DNA of 64,000 bases from Micromonospora foliorum (GTDB taxonomy: Bacteria > Actinomycetota > Actinomycetes > Mycobacteriales > Micromonosporaceae): assembly GCF_022229015.1 (NCBI RefSeq), contig NZ_JAKKFF010000328.1:1-64000 (forward strand), written 5' to 3'. The position numbers were made by a program, and so were the translations under genes. This document shows, piece after piece, positions 36,508-46,950 of this stretch. The notes below the pieces were generated by a model. It searched no databases. It was not told where the DNA came from and saw only the letters and a program-made list of their open reading frames with translations. Numbering within the stretch: position 1 is the first letter of the stretch; each line of letters opens with the position of its first letter.

Positions 36508-36541
36508 GAAGGCCGGCCGTACGTCAGTACGGCCGGCCTTC
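36508..36541. terminator. Perfect 15-bp hairpin terminator
   Basis: GAAGGCCGGCCGTAC and its complement with a GTCA loop, 14 nt beyond the stop of the AMP ligase gene on the minus strand. Confidence 0.82.
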
Positions 36542-36555
36542 GGGTGCTGCGGGTG

Positions 36556-38262
36556 TCAGGTGGGCGTGCCACCCAGGCGACGCACGATGTCCTCGCGGAG
36601 CCACTGCTTGGAGATCTTGCCGATCGGGGTACGCGGCAACGCGTCCACGAACTCGATCCGCTCCGGCCACTTGAACCGGGCCAGGCCGAACTCCTCCAGG
36701 TAGTCCCGGATGTCGTCGAGCGTCGGCAGCGGTCCGCCCGGGCGACACACCAGGTAGGCGCAGGCGCGCTCCCCCAGCCGCTCGTCCGGCATCGCCACCA
36801 ACGCCGCGTCGAGCACCAACTCGTGACCGAGCAGGATCCGCTCCACCTCCTCGGCGTTGACCTTCTCGCCGCCCCGGTTGATCAGGTCCTTGACCCGGCC
36901 CTCGATCGAGTAGGCGACCAGACCGTCCAGGTGGTGCGCGCGGACCAGGTCGCCGCTGCGGTAGAACCCGTCGGGCGTGAACGCCGAGTCGGTGCCGACC
37001 CGGACGCCGAGATAGCCGGGCACGGTGTACGGACCCCGCGCGCACAGCTCACCGATCTCCCCCGGTGGCGTCGGCCGCAGTGTGCCGGGCTCCAGCACGA
37101 CCACCTCGTCCAGCGGACTGATCGGCACGCCCACCGTGGTGGCGCGCACCTGCGGCGACGCGTCGCGGGGCGTGAACAGGAACAACCCCTCGGTCATCCC
37201 GAACGCCTGGGTGACGTGCACCCCGCGCGCCTCGATCGCGTCGAACAGCTCCCGGGACACCTTCGCCGCGGTCAGCACGCAGTTGTGGACACTGGCGAAG
37301 GCGCCGTCGAACCGCGGATGCCGCAGGTACTCGTTCATCAGGCCCGGCGGGCTCATGAACCAGGTGGCCCGCTCGTCGTCCATCAGGGCCAGCAGATCGT
37401 CGGCGACGGGTGTGGCGAGCAGCAGCGCGGCGCCCACCGAGTGCGCGGCGTGCACCGCGTTGGTGGCGCCGGCGTTGTGCACCAGGGGCAGGCCGAACCC
37501 GAGCCGGTCCTGCGGCGTGAAACCCCACCAGCGGGCGGTGGCGACCGCGTTGTACCAGTATTCCGGGTGCAGCCGGGGGATCACCTTGGGTACGCCGGTG
37601 GTGCCACCGGAGAGCTGGAGGACGGCGGGCGCGTCGAGGTCGGTGTTCGCGTCGATCTGCGCCAGCCGGGCCGCCTGTGCGTCGGACAGTGGGCGGTCGA
37701 CGAGATCCTCGATCCGTTCCTGACCGGATGCGCCGGGACGACGCCCGATGGTGGCCAGCAAACGGATGCTCGGCACCAACCGGCGGATCTCGTCGGCGAA
37801 CGCCACCAGGTCGAAGCCGCGCAGGTCGGCCTGCACCAGATGGGCCGAGGCGCGGGTCTGCCGCGCGATCTCCTCGATCTCGTGGCGCCGGTGGATCGCC
37901 AGCGTGCACACCGGGATCAGGCCGGCCTTGAGCAGGCCGTACCAGGTGGCCACGGCGAGAGCGCTGTTGGTGATCTGCAGGATCACCGACTCGCCCGGAT
38001 GTAACCCGGCATCCAGCAGACCCGCCGCGATCGCGTCGGAGTGCCGGTCGAGGTCCGCGTACGTCCACCGAACGCCCGGCGTGACGACGGCCATGCGGTC
38101 CGGGTGGGCGCGTACGGTCTCCCGCAGCGCCCCCGGGATCGTGCGTGGCTGCCACAGACCCTCGGCGCGATACCTGTCCGCGGCGGCAGCCGGGTACGGC
38201 ACGGTGTCCCACTGCTGACGCACGTCGGACGGCGGCAGTCGGTTGTCCTGTTCTGTGGTCAT
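36556..38262 (-). CDS. Aryl-acid AMP ligase (DhbE/EntE-like, NcsB2-like)
   Basis: A 568-residue adenylate-forming enzyme with LQLSGGTTGVPKVIPR (the aryl-acid ligase form of the P-loop), AFGMTEGLF, YRSGDLV and the A10 lysine in PRTPIGKISK. It activates an aromatic acid to the acyl-AMP and passes it to CoA or a carrier protein. The gene follows the O-methyltransferase by 15 nt and the PKS is just upstream, so its substrate is presumably the methylated orsellinate-type acid. In neocarzinostatin NcsB2 makes the naphthoyl-CoA for attachment to the core. Confidence 0.88.
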   Translation of the reverse strand: MTTEQDNRLPPSDVRQQWDTVPYPAAAADRYRAEGLWQPRTIPGALRETVRAHPDRMAVVTPGVRWTYADLDRHSDAIAAGLLDAGLHPGESVILQITNSALAVATWYGLLKAGLIPVCTLAIHRRHEIEEIARQTRASAHLVQADLRGFDLVAFADEIRRLVPSIRLLATIGRRPGASGQERIEDLVDRPLSDAQAARLAQIDANTDLDAPAVLQLSGGTTGVPKVIPRLHPEYWYNAVATARWWGFTPQDRLGFGLPLVHNAGATNAVHAAHSVGAALLLATPVADDLLALMDDERATWFMSPPGLMNEYLRHPRFDGAFASVHNCVLTAAKVSRELFDAIEARGVHVTQAFGMTEGLFLFTPRDASPQVRATTVGVPISPLDEVVVLEPGTLRPTPPGEIGELCARGPYTVPGYLGVRVGTDSAFTPDGFYRSGDLVRAHHLDGLVAYSIEGRVKDLINRGGEKVNAEEVERILLGHELVLDAALVAMPDERLGERACAYLVCRPGGPLPTLDDIRDYLEEFGLARFKWPERIEFVDALPRTPIGKISKQWLREDIVRRLGGTPT

Positions 38263-38277
38263 CGGTTCTCCTGAGCG

Positions 38278-39288
38278 CTACACGGGGACGGCGACGAGCA
38301 GACCGGTCGAGGCCGAGACCTCGCGTGTTTCGGCGAGCCGGAATCCGGCGCGGTCGAACACCGCCCCGAACTCGCGCTCGGTGCGCTCGCGCCCCGGGTG
38401 CAGCGCGAGCATGATGATGTCGCGCAGCTTGCCGTCGTGCGGCTGGTCGTCCTCCGGGATGACGGCGTCGACGACGAAGAGGCGGCCGTTCGGGTCGATC
38501 ACCCGGCGCACGTTTGTCAGCACGGTGACGACCTGCTCGTCGGTCCAGTCGTGCAGGATCATCGACAGGAGGTACGCGTCGGCGCCGCCGGGCACCGCGG
38601 TGAAGAAGTCCCCGCTTTCGACGGTCACCCGGTCGGCGACACCGGCCGCGTCGAGCACCGCGTCGGCGTGCGCGACGACCGCCGGCCGGTCCAGGAGCAC
38701 CGCGGTCAGCGTCGGGTAGGACCTCAGCAGAGTGGCCACCAGACTGCCGGTGCCACCGCCGACGTCACAGACCCGGCGCACACCGGAGAAGTCGTACGCG
38801 GCGACCGCCTGGGCGTGGAGTTGGCGGGAGAGGTCACCCATCGCGTCGCGGAAGACCGCCGCCTGCTCGGGTCGCCGTTCGAGGTGGGCCCACCAGGACA
38901 GGTCGTAGATCTGTTCGAACGGCGGACGTTCGTCGCGCAGGCCGAGCGTGAGGGCCGTGAGGGCTGCCTGACGCTCGGGCAGCCCCCACAACCGGGCCCA
39001 CGCGTGAAGCGAGCCCGGCGCGTCCGTGCGGAGGGTGTCGAGCAACGGCGTCGGGCCGTAGACGCCCGGCGCCGGTTGCGCGACCACACCGACGCCGGCC
39101 AGCGCCCGCAGAATCCGGTGCAGGGCCTCCGGACGGGCGTCGGCCTTCGCGGCCAGTACCTCGACCGGTTGGGGCCCGTCGGCGAGCTGGTCGGCGATGC
39201 CCAGCTCGGCGACGGCGACCACCATCTGCGTGATCAGCGGCGCATGCAGGATCGCCATCATCCTGCTCTGCGGATCAGGCTCGGGCAC
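38278..39288 (-). CDS. SAM-dependent O-methyltransferase (NcsB1-like)
   Basis: A 336-residue COMT-like methyltransferase: N-terminal dimerisation helices, SAM motif DVGGGTGSL near residue 180 and the catalytic histidine in MILHDWTDEQ. It methylates a phenolic hydroxyl, most simply on the acid made by the PKS whose gene ends 24 nt upstream. It is the second gene of the PKS-methyltransferase-ligase operon, the same trio and order of steps as NcsB, NcsB1 and NcsB2. Confidence 0.88.
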   Translation of the reverse strand: MPEPDPQSRMMAILHAPLITQMVVAVAELGIADQLADGPQPVEVLAAKADARPEALHRILRALAGVGVVAQPAPGVYGPTPLLDTLRTDAPGSLHAWARLWGLPERQAALTALTLGLRDERPPFEQIYDLSWWAHLERRPEQAAVFRDAMGDLSRQLHAQAVAAYDFSGVRRVCDVGGGTGSLVATLLRSYPTLTAVLLDRPAVVAHADAVLDAAGVADRVTVESGDFFTAVPGGADAYLLSMILHDWTDEQVVTVLTNVRRVIDPNGRLFVVDAVIPEDDQPHDGKLRDIIMLALHPGRERTEREFGAVFDRAGFRLAETREVSASTGLLVAVPV

Positions 39289-39312
39289 GGTGGTCGTTCC
39301 CCTCTGTGACTG

Positions 39313-42300
39313 CTACTTGACGTCGGTGGTCAGTTCGTCGGTCAGGTACTCGGCGACCGCCGCCACGGTCGGTCGGTTCCACAGCAGCGTCGACGGGACC
39401 GGCGTGCGGAACCGCCGCTCCAACCGCAGCTGGATAGCCACCGTCATCAGCGAGTCCGCGCCCAGCTCCGCCAGCGGCCGGTGCACGTCGAGGTCCTCCA
39501 ACGGAATGCGTACCTCACCGGCGGCCACCTCGCGGACCGCGGTGAGCACGAAGTCCCGCAACTCCGGACCGGACAGCGTCTGCCAGACCTGTTCCTCGGC
39601 GGTCTGCTCCTCCTCGGGACCGAGATCGATGAGCACCTCCTTGCGCACCGCCCCGAACCGGACGCCGGTGAACCGGGCGGCCAGGTCCCCGTCGAGGGTC
39701 CGCACCTCGACGTCGACCTCCACCTCGTCGTCGGACCCGGCGATCAGCCGTACCGCGATCAACGCCTTCGGTGGCGGCGGCAACACCAGCGTGGCCTCGG
39801 TCAGCCAGCCCGGCATCCGCAACAGCGGGTCGCCGGGGAAGATGACCGGCGCCACCGAGAGCGCGGCATCGGTGAGCGAGGCCCAGGTCCGTTCTGACTG
39901 GCCGCCGGTGGGGTCCGCGACGACTGTCGCGAGCATCCCGGACGGGTGTCGGCGTACGGCCTCGACCTCCCAGGGCCAACCGATACCGACCACCCCGATC
40001 GCGGCCAGCCGGTCCCAGACACAGGAGGGGTCCAGCGTCTCCGGGTGCGCGGCGCGCAGCGTCTCCGGGTCGACCCGCTCGGCCGTCGGCGCCGCGTCGG
40101 CGATCTCGGCGCTGGCGTGGGTGAGCCAGGACTTGTCGTCCTGCTGTGTGGTGAGCCGGGAACTGAGCCGCACGGTGCCGTCCTGACGGACGACCTGGAT
40201 CTCGTGGGGCACCAGCACGCCGATCGGCACCCGCAACGCGACGTCGCGCAGCGGCGCGTTCTCGGCCGCCTGGAACAGCGTGTTGAGTGTCGCCGCCGCA
40301 GGGATCACCTCGGTGCCCAGCACCGCGTGCCCGCCGGGGTACGGCCGGTTGGTGTCGTCGAGGAACGTCCGCCACATCAGCACGGGCGTGGTGCCCTGCA
40401 CGGCGGTACGGGCCCCGAGCAGGGTGTGGGTCTCGACGTCGTGTTCGAGGTTGGCCGCCGCGGGCCGGGCGCTGTCGAGCCAGTATCGACGGTGCTGCCA
40501 CGCGTTGGTCGGGGCGTCGACGAGGTCACCACCGGGTTGCAGGCTCGCCCAGTCAACCGGCACGCCCGCGCAGTGCAGGGCGCCGAGGTTCTCCAGCAGG
40601 GTCTGTCGCTGCGGGCGTTCCCGGCGCAGGCTGTGCGCGATGACGCCGTCCTCGACACCGACCACGGCGAGGATGTCGATGACGGAGTGCTGCACGATCG
40701 GGTGTGCGGAGATCTCCAGGAAGACGCGGTGCCCGTCGTCGACCGCGGCGCGGATCGCGTGCTCGAAGCGCACCGGGTTGCGCAGGTTGGTCACCCAGTA
40801 GTCGGCCGACCGCCCCGCCGTGGAGCGCACATCGGTCAGGGCGGTGGTGTACACCGGCACGGTGGCCGGCCGGCTGACCAGGTCGGCGAGGTCGGCTCGC
40901 AGGTCGTCGACCAACCCGTCCATCTGCGGGCTGTGGAAGGCGACGTCGGAGTTGACCCGGCGGACGACCAGGTTCTCGGTCCGCCAGCGGTCGGCGATCT
41001 CGTCGACAAGTGCGGACGGGCCACTGATCACCGTCGACGTGGGGGACGCCGCGACCGCCGCCGCGACCTCGGGGACGTCGGCCAGCCGGGCCGTGACCGT
41101 GTCGAACGGCAGGTTGACCATCGCCATGCCGCCCTGGCCGGCGACCCGGCGCAGCAACCGGGACCGGCGACAGACCAGGTGTGCCGCCTGCGGAAGGTCG
41201 AGCATGCCGGCCGCGACCGCGGCCGCGATCTCGCCGATCGAGTGCCCGACGATCGCCGCCGGACGCAGGCCGTAGCTCTCCCAGATCCGCGTGAGCCCCA
41301 CCTGGATCGCGAACGTCATCGCCTGCACCCGGTCGACCTCGGTGAAGTCGTCCTCCAGCAGGGCTACGCGGGGATCGAAGCCCAGCTCGGCGCGGAACAC
41401 CGGTGCCAGCTCAGCCATCGTCTCGGCCATCGCCGGCTCACTGTCGAGCAGTTCCCGGCCCATCCCGACCCACTGCGCCCCGTGCCCGGAGAACACCCAG
41501 ACCGCGTCGGCGGCGGCGCCACGCGCGACCGTACCGGTGGCCACGCCCGCGGCAGCCGTGCCCGTGGCGAGCTTGCGGAGTCGGTTGACGAGCTCGGCGC
41601 GGTCCGTGGCGACGACCGCGGCGCGGGCGTTGAGCGGCTGCCGGCGGTGGGCCAGCGTGTGACCGATGTCGGCGAGGTCCGCGTCGGAACGCTCCACCCA
41701 GTCGGCCAGCGCACCCGCGTTCGCGGCGACGCCGGCGAGGGTCGCGCTGGAGAGCGGATAGACCCGCTCGCGCTCGTCGACACTCGTCGGGGCGCTCGGC
41801 TGCGCAACGGCGCTCGGCTCCTGCGGAGCCTCCTCGATGATGACGTGGGCGATGGTGCCGCCGTAGCCGTAGTTGCCGGTGCCGGACCGGCGGGGGCCGG
41901 GGTTGTCCGGCCACGGCGTCAGCCTGTCGACCACGGACAGGCCGGAGGTCTCCCAGGGGATCTCGGTGTTCGGCACGGTGGCGGACAGCGTGGCCGGGAT
42001 CGCGCCGTGCTGCATCGACAGCACCATCTTGATCAGGCCGGCGACACCGGAGGCGGCCTCCAGGTGCCCGATGTTGGTCTTGACCGAGCCGACCAGCAGC
42101 GGAGCATCCGGTGAACGGTCGGCCCCGGCAACCGTGGACAGGGCACCGATCTCCACGAGATCACCCAGCCCGGTGCCCGTGCCGTGCGCCTCCACGTAGT
42201 CGAGCGAGGCGGGCGACACACCGGCAGCCCGGCAGGCCCGGCGCACCAGCTCCTCCTGCGCCTCCTGACTCGGGGCCATGATGCCGTTGGTGCGCCCGTC

Positions 42301-43131
42301 CTGGCAGACCGCGCTGCCCCGGATCAACGCGTGGATCCGGTCCCCGTCGCGCCGCGCCTGCGACAGCCGCTTCAGGGCGAGGACTCCGCAGCCCTCGCCT
42401 CGGCCGTAGCCGTCGGCGGACGCGTCGAACGCCTTGGACCGGCCGTCCGGTGCGAGCGCGCCGGCAGCCTCGAGCACCAGCAGGTACGCCGGGCTGGCCA
42501 CCAACATCACGCCGCCGGCCAACGCCAGGTCCGTCTCGCCGAGCCGGAGCGCCTGGCATGCCTGGTGAATGGCGACCAGCGAGGCGGAGCAGGCCGTGTC
42601 GACCGCGACGCTCGGGCCGCGCAGGTCCAGCACGTACGACAGCCGGTTCGCCACACCGCACATGGACGAGCCGATGCCCATCCACGCCTCCAGCCGGGGT
42701 AGGTCCTCCAGCATGCGGCGGCCGTAGTCATCGGTGCAGACACCCATGAACACGGCGGTGTCACTGCCGGCGAGCGAGTGCGGCAGGATGCCGGCGTGCT
42801 CGAGCGCCTCCCAGGCCACCTCCAGGGTGATGCGCTGCTGCGGGTCGATCAGCTCGGACTCGCGCGGGGAAACCCCGAAGAACTCGGCGTCGAAGCCCGC
42901 CACGTCGTCGAGGTAGCTGCCGTACTTCAGGGCCCGCCGGGTCGCCGCGGCGTGCGCCGGGCTGATCGCGGCGTAACCGTCCCACCGTTCCTGCGGCGCC
43001 TCGCGCAACGCATTGCGCTCGGCGACGAGGAAATCCCAGTACGTCTGCGGAGAGTTGATGCCGCCGGGAAAACGCAGACCCATCCCGACGATCGCTATCG
43101 GTTCATCACGGTCGATGTCGACGGAACTCAT
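39313..43131 (-). CDS. Iterative type I PKS, KS-AT-DH(PT)-ACP, orsellinate-synthase-like
   Basis: A 1272-residue single-module PKS. KS: C181 (DTACSA), H316, H356. AT: S631 in GHSIGE and AFHSP (H733), malonyl type. DH/thioester-hydrolase-like domain: H935 in [10 protein letters not shown] and D1088. ACP: S1227 in LGADSL. No ketoreductase and no thioesterase are present, and the length fits bacterial orsellinic acid synthases (CalO5, AviM, EvrJ) rather than the longer KR-containing NcsB/AziB/ChlB1. Three condensations without reduction would give orsellinic acid. ATG 43131 is chosen from the standard KS start; upstream GTGs are possible. A hairpin separates it from the upstream gene. Confidence 0.9.
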   Translation of the reverse strand: MSSVDIDRDEPIAIVGMGLRFPGGINSPQTYWDFLVAERNALREAPQERWDGYAAISPAHAAATRRALKYGSYLDDVAGFDAEFFGVSPRESELIDPQQRITLEVAWEALEHAGILPHSLAGSDTAVFMGVCTDDYGRRMLEDLPRLEAWMGIGSSMCGVANRLSYVLDLRGPSVAVDTACSASLVAIHQACQALRLGETDLALAGGVMLVASPAYLLVLEAAGALAPDGRSKAFDASADGYGRGEGCGVLALKRLSQARRDGDRIHALIRGSAVCQDGRTNGIMAPSQEAQEELVRRACRAAGVSPASLDYVEAHGTGTGLGDLVEIGALSTVAGADRSPDAPLLVGSVKTNIGHLEAASGVAGLIKMVLSMQHGAIPATLSATVPNTEIPWETSGLSVVDRLTPWPDNPGPRRSGTGNYGYGGTIAHVIIEEAPQEPSAVAQPSAPTSVDERERVYPLSSATLAGVAANAGALADWVERSDADLADIGHTLAHRRQPLNARAAVVATDRAELVNRLRKLATGTAAAGVATGTVARGAAADAVWVFSGHGAQWVGMGRELLDSEPAMAETMAELAPVFRAELGFDPRVALLEDDFTEVDRVQAMTFAIQVGLTRIWESYGLRPAAIVGHSIGEIAAAVAAGMLDLPQAAHLVCRRSRLLRRVAGQGGMAMVNLPFDTVTARLADVPEVAAAVAASPTSTVISGPSALVDEIADRWRTENLVVRRVNSDVAFHSPQMDGLVDDLRADLADLVSRPATVPVYTTALTDVRSTAGRSADYWVTNLRNPVRFEHAIRAAVDDGHRVFLEISAHPIVQHSVIDILAVVGVEDGVIAHSLRRERPQRQTLLENLGALHCAGVPVDWASLQPGGDLVDAPTNAWQHRRYWLDSARPAAANLEHDVETHTLLGARTAVQGTTPVLMWRTFLDDTNRPYPGGHAVLGTEVIPAAATLNTLFQAAENAPLRDVALRVPIGVLVPHEIQVVRQDGTVRLSSRLTTQQDDKSWLTHASAEIADAAPTAERVDPETLRAAHPETLDPSCVWDRLAAIGVVGIGWPWEVEAVRRHPSGMLATVVADPTGGQSERTWASLTDAALSVAPVIFPGDPLLRMPGWLTEATLVLPPPPKALIAVRLIAGSDDEVEVDVEVRTLDGDLAARFTGVRFGAVRKEVLIDLGPEEEQTAEEQVWQTLSGPELRDFVLTAVREVAAGEVRIPLEDLDVHRPLAELGADSLMTVAIQLRLERRFRTPVPSTLLWNRPTVAAVAEYLTDELTTDVK

Positions 43132-43170
43132 ACCCACCACTAACCCCTTTCGGGTCCGACCGAATCGGGT

Positions 43171-43209
43171 GGTCCCGGGAATCGACCGGATGAGGAGATT
43201 CCCGGGACC
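43171..43209 (-). terminator. 13-bp hairpin between secreted-protein gene and PKS
   Basis: GGTCCCGGGAATC / GATTCCCGGGACC perfect stem with a 13-nt loop, 82 nt past the stop of the secreted protein gene. It probably ends that operon and isolates the PKS promoter. Confidence 0.65.
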
Positions 43210-43291
43210 GCACTTCATCGTCACAGCCGATGGGAGATGCGCCATCTTCGAAAGTGCGGGCTGCACTCCGAAGGTGCTGTTTTTCGGCCCT

Positions 43292-45166
43292 TTATTTCAA
43301 GAGATACGCGTGGATAATCGTGAGTTCCGTCTTGTTGCCCAGGCTGTCGGTGGCGCTGGCCCGCAGCGACACGAATCCGGTCGTCGCCGGATGCGTGACC
43401 GTCGCGGTGAAGCCCTTGGCGGTCTTCACCACGGGCGCCGCCTGCCAGGTCGCGCCATCGTCGTACGACGCGTCGAGGGTGACGTTGCCCCACTCACCCA
43501 GGACAGCGCCCTGCTGCGCCTGCAGGTACAGCGGGATCTTGAACCGCTGACCGGCTGCCGCCCGGTTCTGCTGATCGAGCGCGGGCGCGAAACGCAGCGC
43601 CGCCATCGGTAGCGCCGCCTCGTTGGCCGGGCCGCCCGCGACGTGCCCGGACCGGAACGTCCAGGCGCCCCGCACCTCGGTCGAGAACGGCGAGGTGTCC
43701 CGCGTGGACCGGGTCTCCAGGCGGTAGGTGGCGGTCCCCGGTGGCACCGTGAAGATCCCGAACTCGGAGTCCTGGGAAATCAACGGCTGCCCGTTGCGGA
43801 ACATCCGCATTTCCTCGGCCAGCGTGCCGGAGAACCCGAAGTGGTCGGGATTCTGGTCGGAAAAGTGCGGAATCTCGAAGTTCATCTGGTCGCCGAAACG
43901 GCCACACCACACCACGGGCAGCACCGGGCTGGTGGCGAAGGCCGGCCCGAATGGCCCGACATTCCACTTCTCGGTGCGGGTGCTGCCGGCGATGCCGGCC
44001 TGCCGGGGCAGGTCGGCGATCTGCCAGTTGAGGTTGTTGTCCGCATCCAGTTCGTACACGTCCTCGAAGAACGCCGCGCCAGGTGAGGTGAATTCGGTGA
44101 TGGTCGCCGGTGGCTGCACGTACGCCGAATAGAGCTTGCGGTCGACAGCGCCGGGCACCTGCGCGGCGATGACGTTGCGCACCTTGGCCAGATCGGCGTC
44201 GTGGAACACGCGGTGCAGGTTCGCCGGCACCGTGCCGTCCTCGCTCCACTGCAGGTGGTACTGGTACGGCGAGCCGAGGAAGCCGCCGTTGCCGTCCGGT
44301 TTGCCCAGGTGCGCGGCGACGGTGAAGGTGAACTGGCCGGCGGCGGACGTCCGGGACGGGCGGACGCGGATCTCATCCTGCGGGCCGTGCACCGTGGAGC
44401 CGACCGCCGCGACGCCGGTTTGGCGGCTGGGCATCACGTCGAGGATGCCGGTGGCGCCGGGCCGGTCCAGGCCGAACGTGAGCGGTTTCGCGTCGCGGGC
44501 GTCGAAGGTCAGCGCCAGGTCTCCGGTCGCCGCGATGTCCGGCTCCACGAAGAAGTCGAACGGCACCACGTCGGTGCTGCTGGCACCGCTGACGCCCGCC
44601 TCCAGGTAGTAGTGGCCGGCGGGAACGGTCACCGTGGTGGTGCCGGACTCGTGGTAGCCGCTGTACTCCTGCCGGGAGACCGTGTCGAAGAGGCTGACGA
44701 AGTAGTCGGCCGTCGGGATGCCCCGCCGGTCCAGGAAGGTGAGCGTGAGCGTGACACCATCCGTGGCGACTGCCTGGCGCTGCACGGCCCGGCGCGGCAG
44801 GTCGGCGGCGCGGGCGTCGGAGACACCCGACCGGGCCAGCGCCGACACGGCGAAGAGCCGCTTGTCGAGCCGCCCCGACGCGACCCGGGCGAACTGGTCG
44901 GCGGGTACGACGTACAACTCGCCGTCCTGCCGGTACTGCCGGAACGAGGTGCCCACGCGGCCGGGCGCCGGGGTGATGGCGACGACGCGCTCCCGGTCGA
45001 GCGCCACCTTGTCGCCGGTCACCAACGTGACCGTGCCGGTGCGTGCGGGCGAGGGCGCCGGGGCCGATCGCGCGGGCGCGGCCTGCCCCATTCCCGGTAC
45101 GCCGAGGGCCAGGACGGTGCACAGGGCGACACTGCCCGCACCGAGCCGTGAGATCAGTCGGTTCAT
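43292..45166 (-). CDS. Secreted protein resembling S8-protease flanking domains, no protease domain
   Basis: A 624-residue protein with a signal peptide (MNRLISRLGAGSVALCTVLALG, cut near residue 30). The N-terminal TGTVTLVTGDKVAL block and VPADQFARVASGRLDKRLFAV resemble the pro-region of actinobacterial subtilisin-like peptidases, and the C-terminal beta domain (FVSLRASATDSLGNKTELTIIHAYLL) resembles their tails. The Asp/His/Ser catalytic blocks are absent, so it is not an active S8 protease. ATG 45166 overlaps the acyltransferase stop (ATGA). Function unknown; possibly an extracellular binding or inhibitor protein. Confidence 0.65.
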   Translation of the reverse strand: MNRLISRLGAGSVALCTVLALGVPGMGQAAPARSAPAPSPARTGTVTLVTGDKVALDRERVVAITPAPGRVGTSFRQYRQDGELYVVPADQFARVASGRLDKRLFAVSALARSGVSDARAADLPRRAVQRQAVATDGVTLTLTFLDRRGIPTADYFVSLFDTVSRQEYSGYHESGTTTVTVPAGHYYLEAGVSGASSTDVVPFDFFVEPDIAATGDLALTFDARDAKPLTFGLDRPGATGILDVMPSRQTGVAAVGSTVHGPQDEIRVRPSRTSAAGQFTFTVAAHLGKPDGNGGFLGSPYQYHLQWSEDGTVPANLHRVFHDADLAKVRNVIAAQVPGAVDRKLYSAYVQPPATITEFTSPGAAFFEDVYELDADNNLNWQIADLPRQAGIAGSTRTEKWNVGPFGPAFATSPVLPVVWCGRFGDQMNFEIPHFSDQNPDHFGFSGTLAEEMRMFRNGQPLISQDSEFGIFTVPPGTATYRLETRSTRDTSPFSTEVRGAWTFRSGHVAGGPANEAALPMAALRFAPALDQQNRAAAGQRFKIPLYLQAQQGAVLGEWGNVTLDASYDDGATWQAAPVVKTAKGFTATVTHPATTGFVSLRASATDSLGNKTELTIIHAYLLK

Positions 45167-46554
45167 CGTTCGGTGCTCCTTTGCGTCGCGGTGACGTCCT
45201 GCGGCTCGGCCCGGTCGGCGGAGCGGGCGTCGTCGGCGGAGCGGGCGTCGTCGGCGGGCGTCGTGGCGTACCCGAGTTCCAGTGCGGAGATCGGAGCGTT
45301 GAAGACGTGCCGCAGGCGCAGGGCCGGACGCTCGACCACGTAGTAGCTGACCAGCGTGAAGAGCGCCGTGCCGACGATCACGTAGAGGACGAAGCCGACC
45401 AGCTCACCGAAGGGCAGCGTGGGTCGGGCGTCGTTGAGCCCGAGCGGTTGGTTGCCGAAGATCGTCCCGTACTGGAAGTAGTAGTACATGACCGGGACGT
45501 TCCACAGGTAGACGCCGTACGAGAGGCGGCCGATGTAGCGGATCGGCGGGTTGGTGAGCACCGCGTCCATGAACCGTGAGCGCACCTCGGGCACGGTCAG
45601 TGGAACGACCGCGAGCAGCCCGAACGCGAAGAACAGGACGTACTCCACCAGGTGCTGGGCCATCGCGGGCCAGGTGCCCACCACGACCTGCGGGGCGAAC
45701 GGCTTGGGGATGTAGAGCAGCAGCGCCACGAGAGCGCCCAGCCACCACAGCATCGGGTGCTTGGCGACCGCGCGGTGCAGGGCCGGCACCACGCCTGTCA
45801 CGTCCCGGTACGCGGAGAGCGTCGCGAGTGCCATGCCGGCGGCGAAGAACCCGGCGTAGCCCAGCGGCCAGAAGACGAAGTAGTAGGTGTGCTCGGCCTG
45901 CGACGGCAGGTAGCAGAAGACCGTCCAGGCGGTGCCGATCACGGTCATGACCACGAACGGCACGATGATGCGGCGGGCCCGCGCGGCCGGGTCGGTGCCC
46001 CGGCGGGCGCTTCGGTTGATCAGCCAGGCCAGGATCGGCAGGGCCAGGTAGTACGACATCTCGACCGGCACGGTCCAGGTGTGCTCCATGCCCGGCCACC
46101 ACTGAGCCATGTCCGGCGTGAACCAGTAGTGCAGCAGGATGAACGGCTTGATGACCTCCCACGCGCTGTCGACTGCGGAGAGGTTGAGGGTGAACATGAC
46201 CACGATCGTGAGCACGTAGAAGGCGGGCAGCAGGCGCAGCGCCCGGCCCACGATGAACGGGCCGGGCGCGGGGCGGGGTGTGCCCGCGATGATGGCGCGC
46301 GCGAACGGCCGGTAGAGCAGCAGGCCGGACAGGACGAAGAACGGCGGAAGGAAGATCCGGAACGCTGGTACGAGGCTTCCCAGGATGGGAACGCCGTCGT
46401 GGCCGGGCAACTCGCTGATGCCGGACTGGTAGCCGATGTGGTAGATCACCACGAAGATCGCGCAGATGCCGCGGAGGCCGTCGTATCGCGCGTACCGCCG
46501 CTTGTGCTGTGTGCCGATCTCGGCGTCGGAGTGCGTCGCCTCGGTCGCTGTCAT
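45163..46554 (-). CDS. Acyltransferase 3 (OafA-like) membrane protein
   Basis: A 463-residue integral membrane acyltransferase with about ten hydrophobic segments. The family signature is RYDGLRGICAIFVVIYHIGY near the N-terminus, with SGLLLYRP and HTWTVPVEMSYYLALP later. These enzymes O-acylate sugars, lipids or antibiotics using acyl-CoA on the cytoplasmic side. It is translationally coupled to the secreted protein downstream. In a biosynthetic cluster it could acylate the product; equally it may modify the cell envelope. Confidence 0.82.
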   Translation of the reverse strand: MTATEATHSDAEIGTQHKRRYARYDGLRGICAIFVVIYHIGYQSGISELPGHDGVPILGSLVPAFRIFLPPFFVLSGLLLYRPFARAIIAGTPRPAPGPFIVGRALRLLPAFYVLTIVVMFTLNLSAVDSAWEVIKPFILLHYWFTPDMAQWWPGMEHTWTVPVEMSYYLALPILAWLINRSARRGTDPAARARRIIVPFVVMTVIGTAWTVFCYLPSQAEHTYYFVFWPLGYAGFFAAGMALATLSAYRDVTGVVPALHRAVAKHPMLWWLGALVALLLYIPKPFAPQVVVGTWPAMAQHLVEYVLFFAFGLLAVVPLTVPEVRSRFMDAVLTNPPIRYIGRLSYGVYLWNVPVMYYYFQYGTIFGNQPLGLNDARPTLPFGELVGFVLYVIVGTALFTLVSYYVVERPALRLRHVFNAPISALELGYATTPADDARSADDARSADRAEPQDVTATQRSTER

Positions 46555-46950
46555 TACACGCTCCCCTCACGATTGCCTGACAAACGCCCTACGTGTTGCG
46601 TGGGCCATCCGCGGCGCAGCCGAAGATCGCCCACCGGCCCGCCCCCCCTGACCGGACGGTGGGTGGAGATGATCGAACGCCTCCACGCCCGGACGCCGCC
46701 GGGCATGAGGTCGTGAGTCGTTCGAGAGCGGAAAGTTCAGGCAGTTATTTTTCAGGCGATCATCGGCGGCTGCATCTTCCAGATTGCTGGATTCCCAGCA
46801 ACCTGTCCGAAGTGGACGCCGGATCGCCGCTGACCGTCTGCAGCGCAACGTCAGAGGTGCTTCGCCCCCGCACCGGGTGGCAACCTGTCGGGCAGCCGGC
46901 GCGTACGCGCCATGCCGCTGACCTGGACACGGCCGAGACGGGACGGGCAC
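46555..46950. promoter_or_regulatory. Divergent promoter region with inverted repeat
   Basis: A 396-nt gap between the divergent acyltransferase and methyltransferase genes, locally AT-richer around 46,736-46,760. It contains a perfect inverted repeat TTGCTGG-ATTC-CCAGCAA at 46784-46801, a candidate operator. No gene seen; an ATG at 46912 in frame with the methyltransferase lacks a ribosome site. Confidence 0.4.

Noticed and set aside
39313-43131. Enediyne polyketide synthase (PKSE)
   Set aside because: PKSE is about 1900-2000 residues with KS-AT-ACP-KR-DH-PPTase. This protein is 1272 residues, lacks KR and PPTase, and has ACP last, as in orsellinate synthases.
43292-45166. Active S8 serine protease
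   Set aside because: The flanking regions match, but no catalytic Asp, His or Ser motif of subtilases is present.
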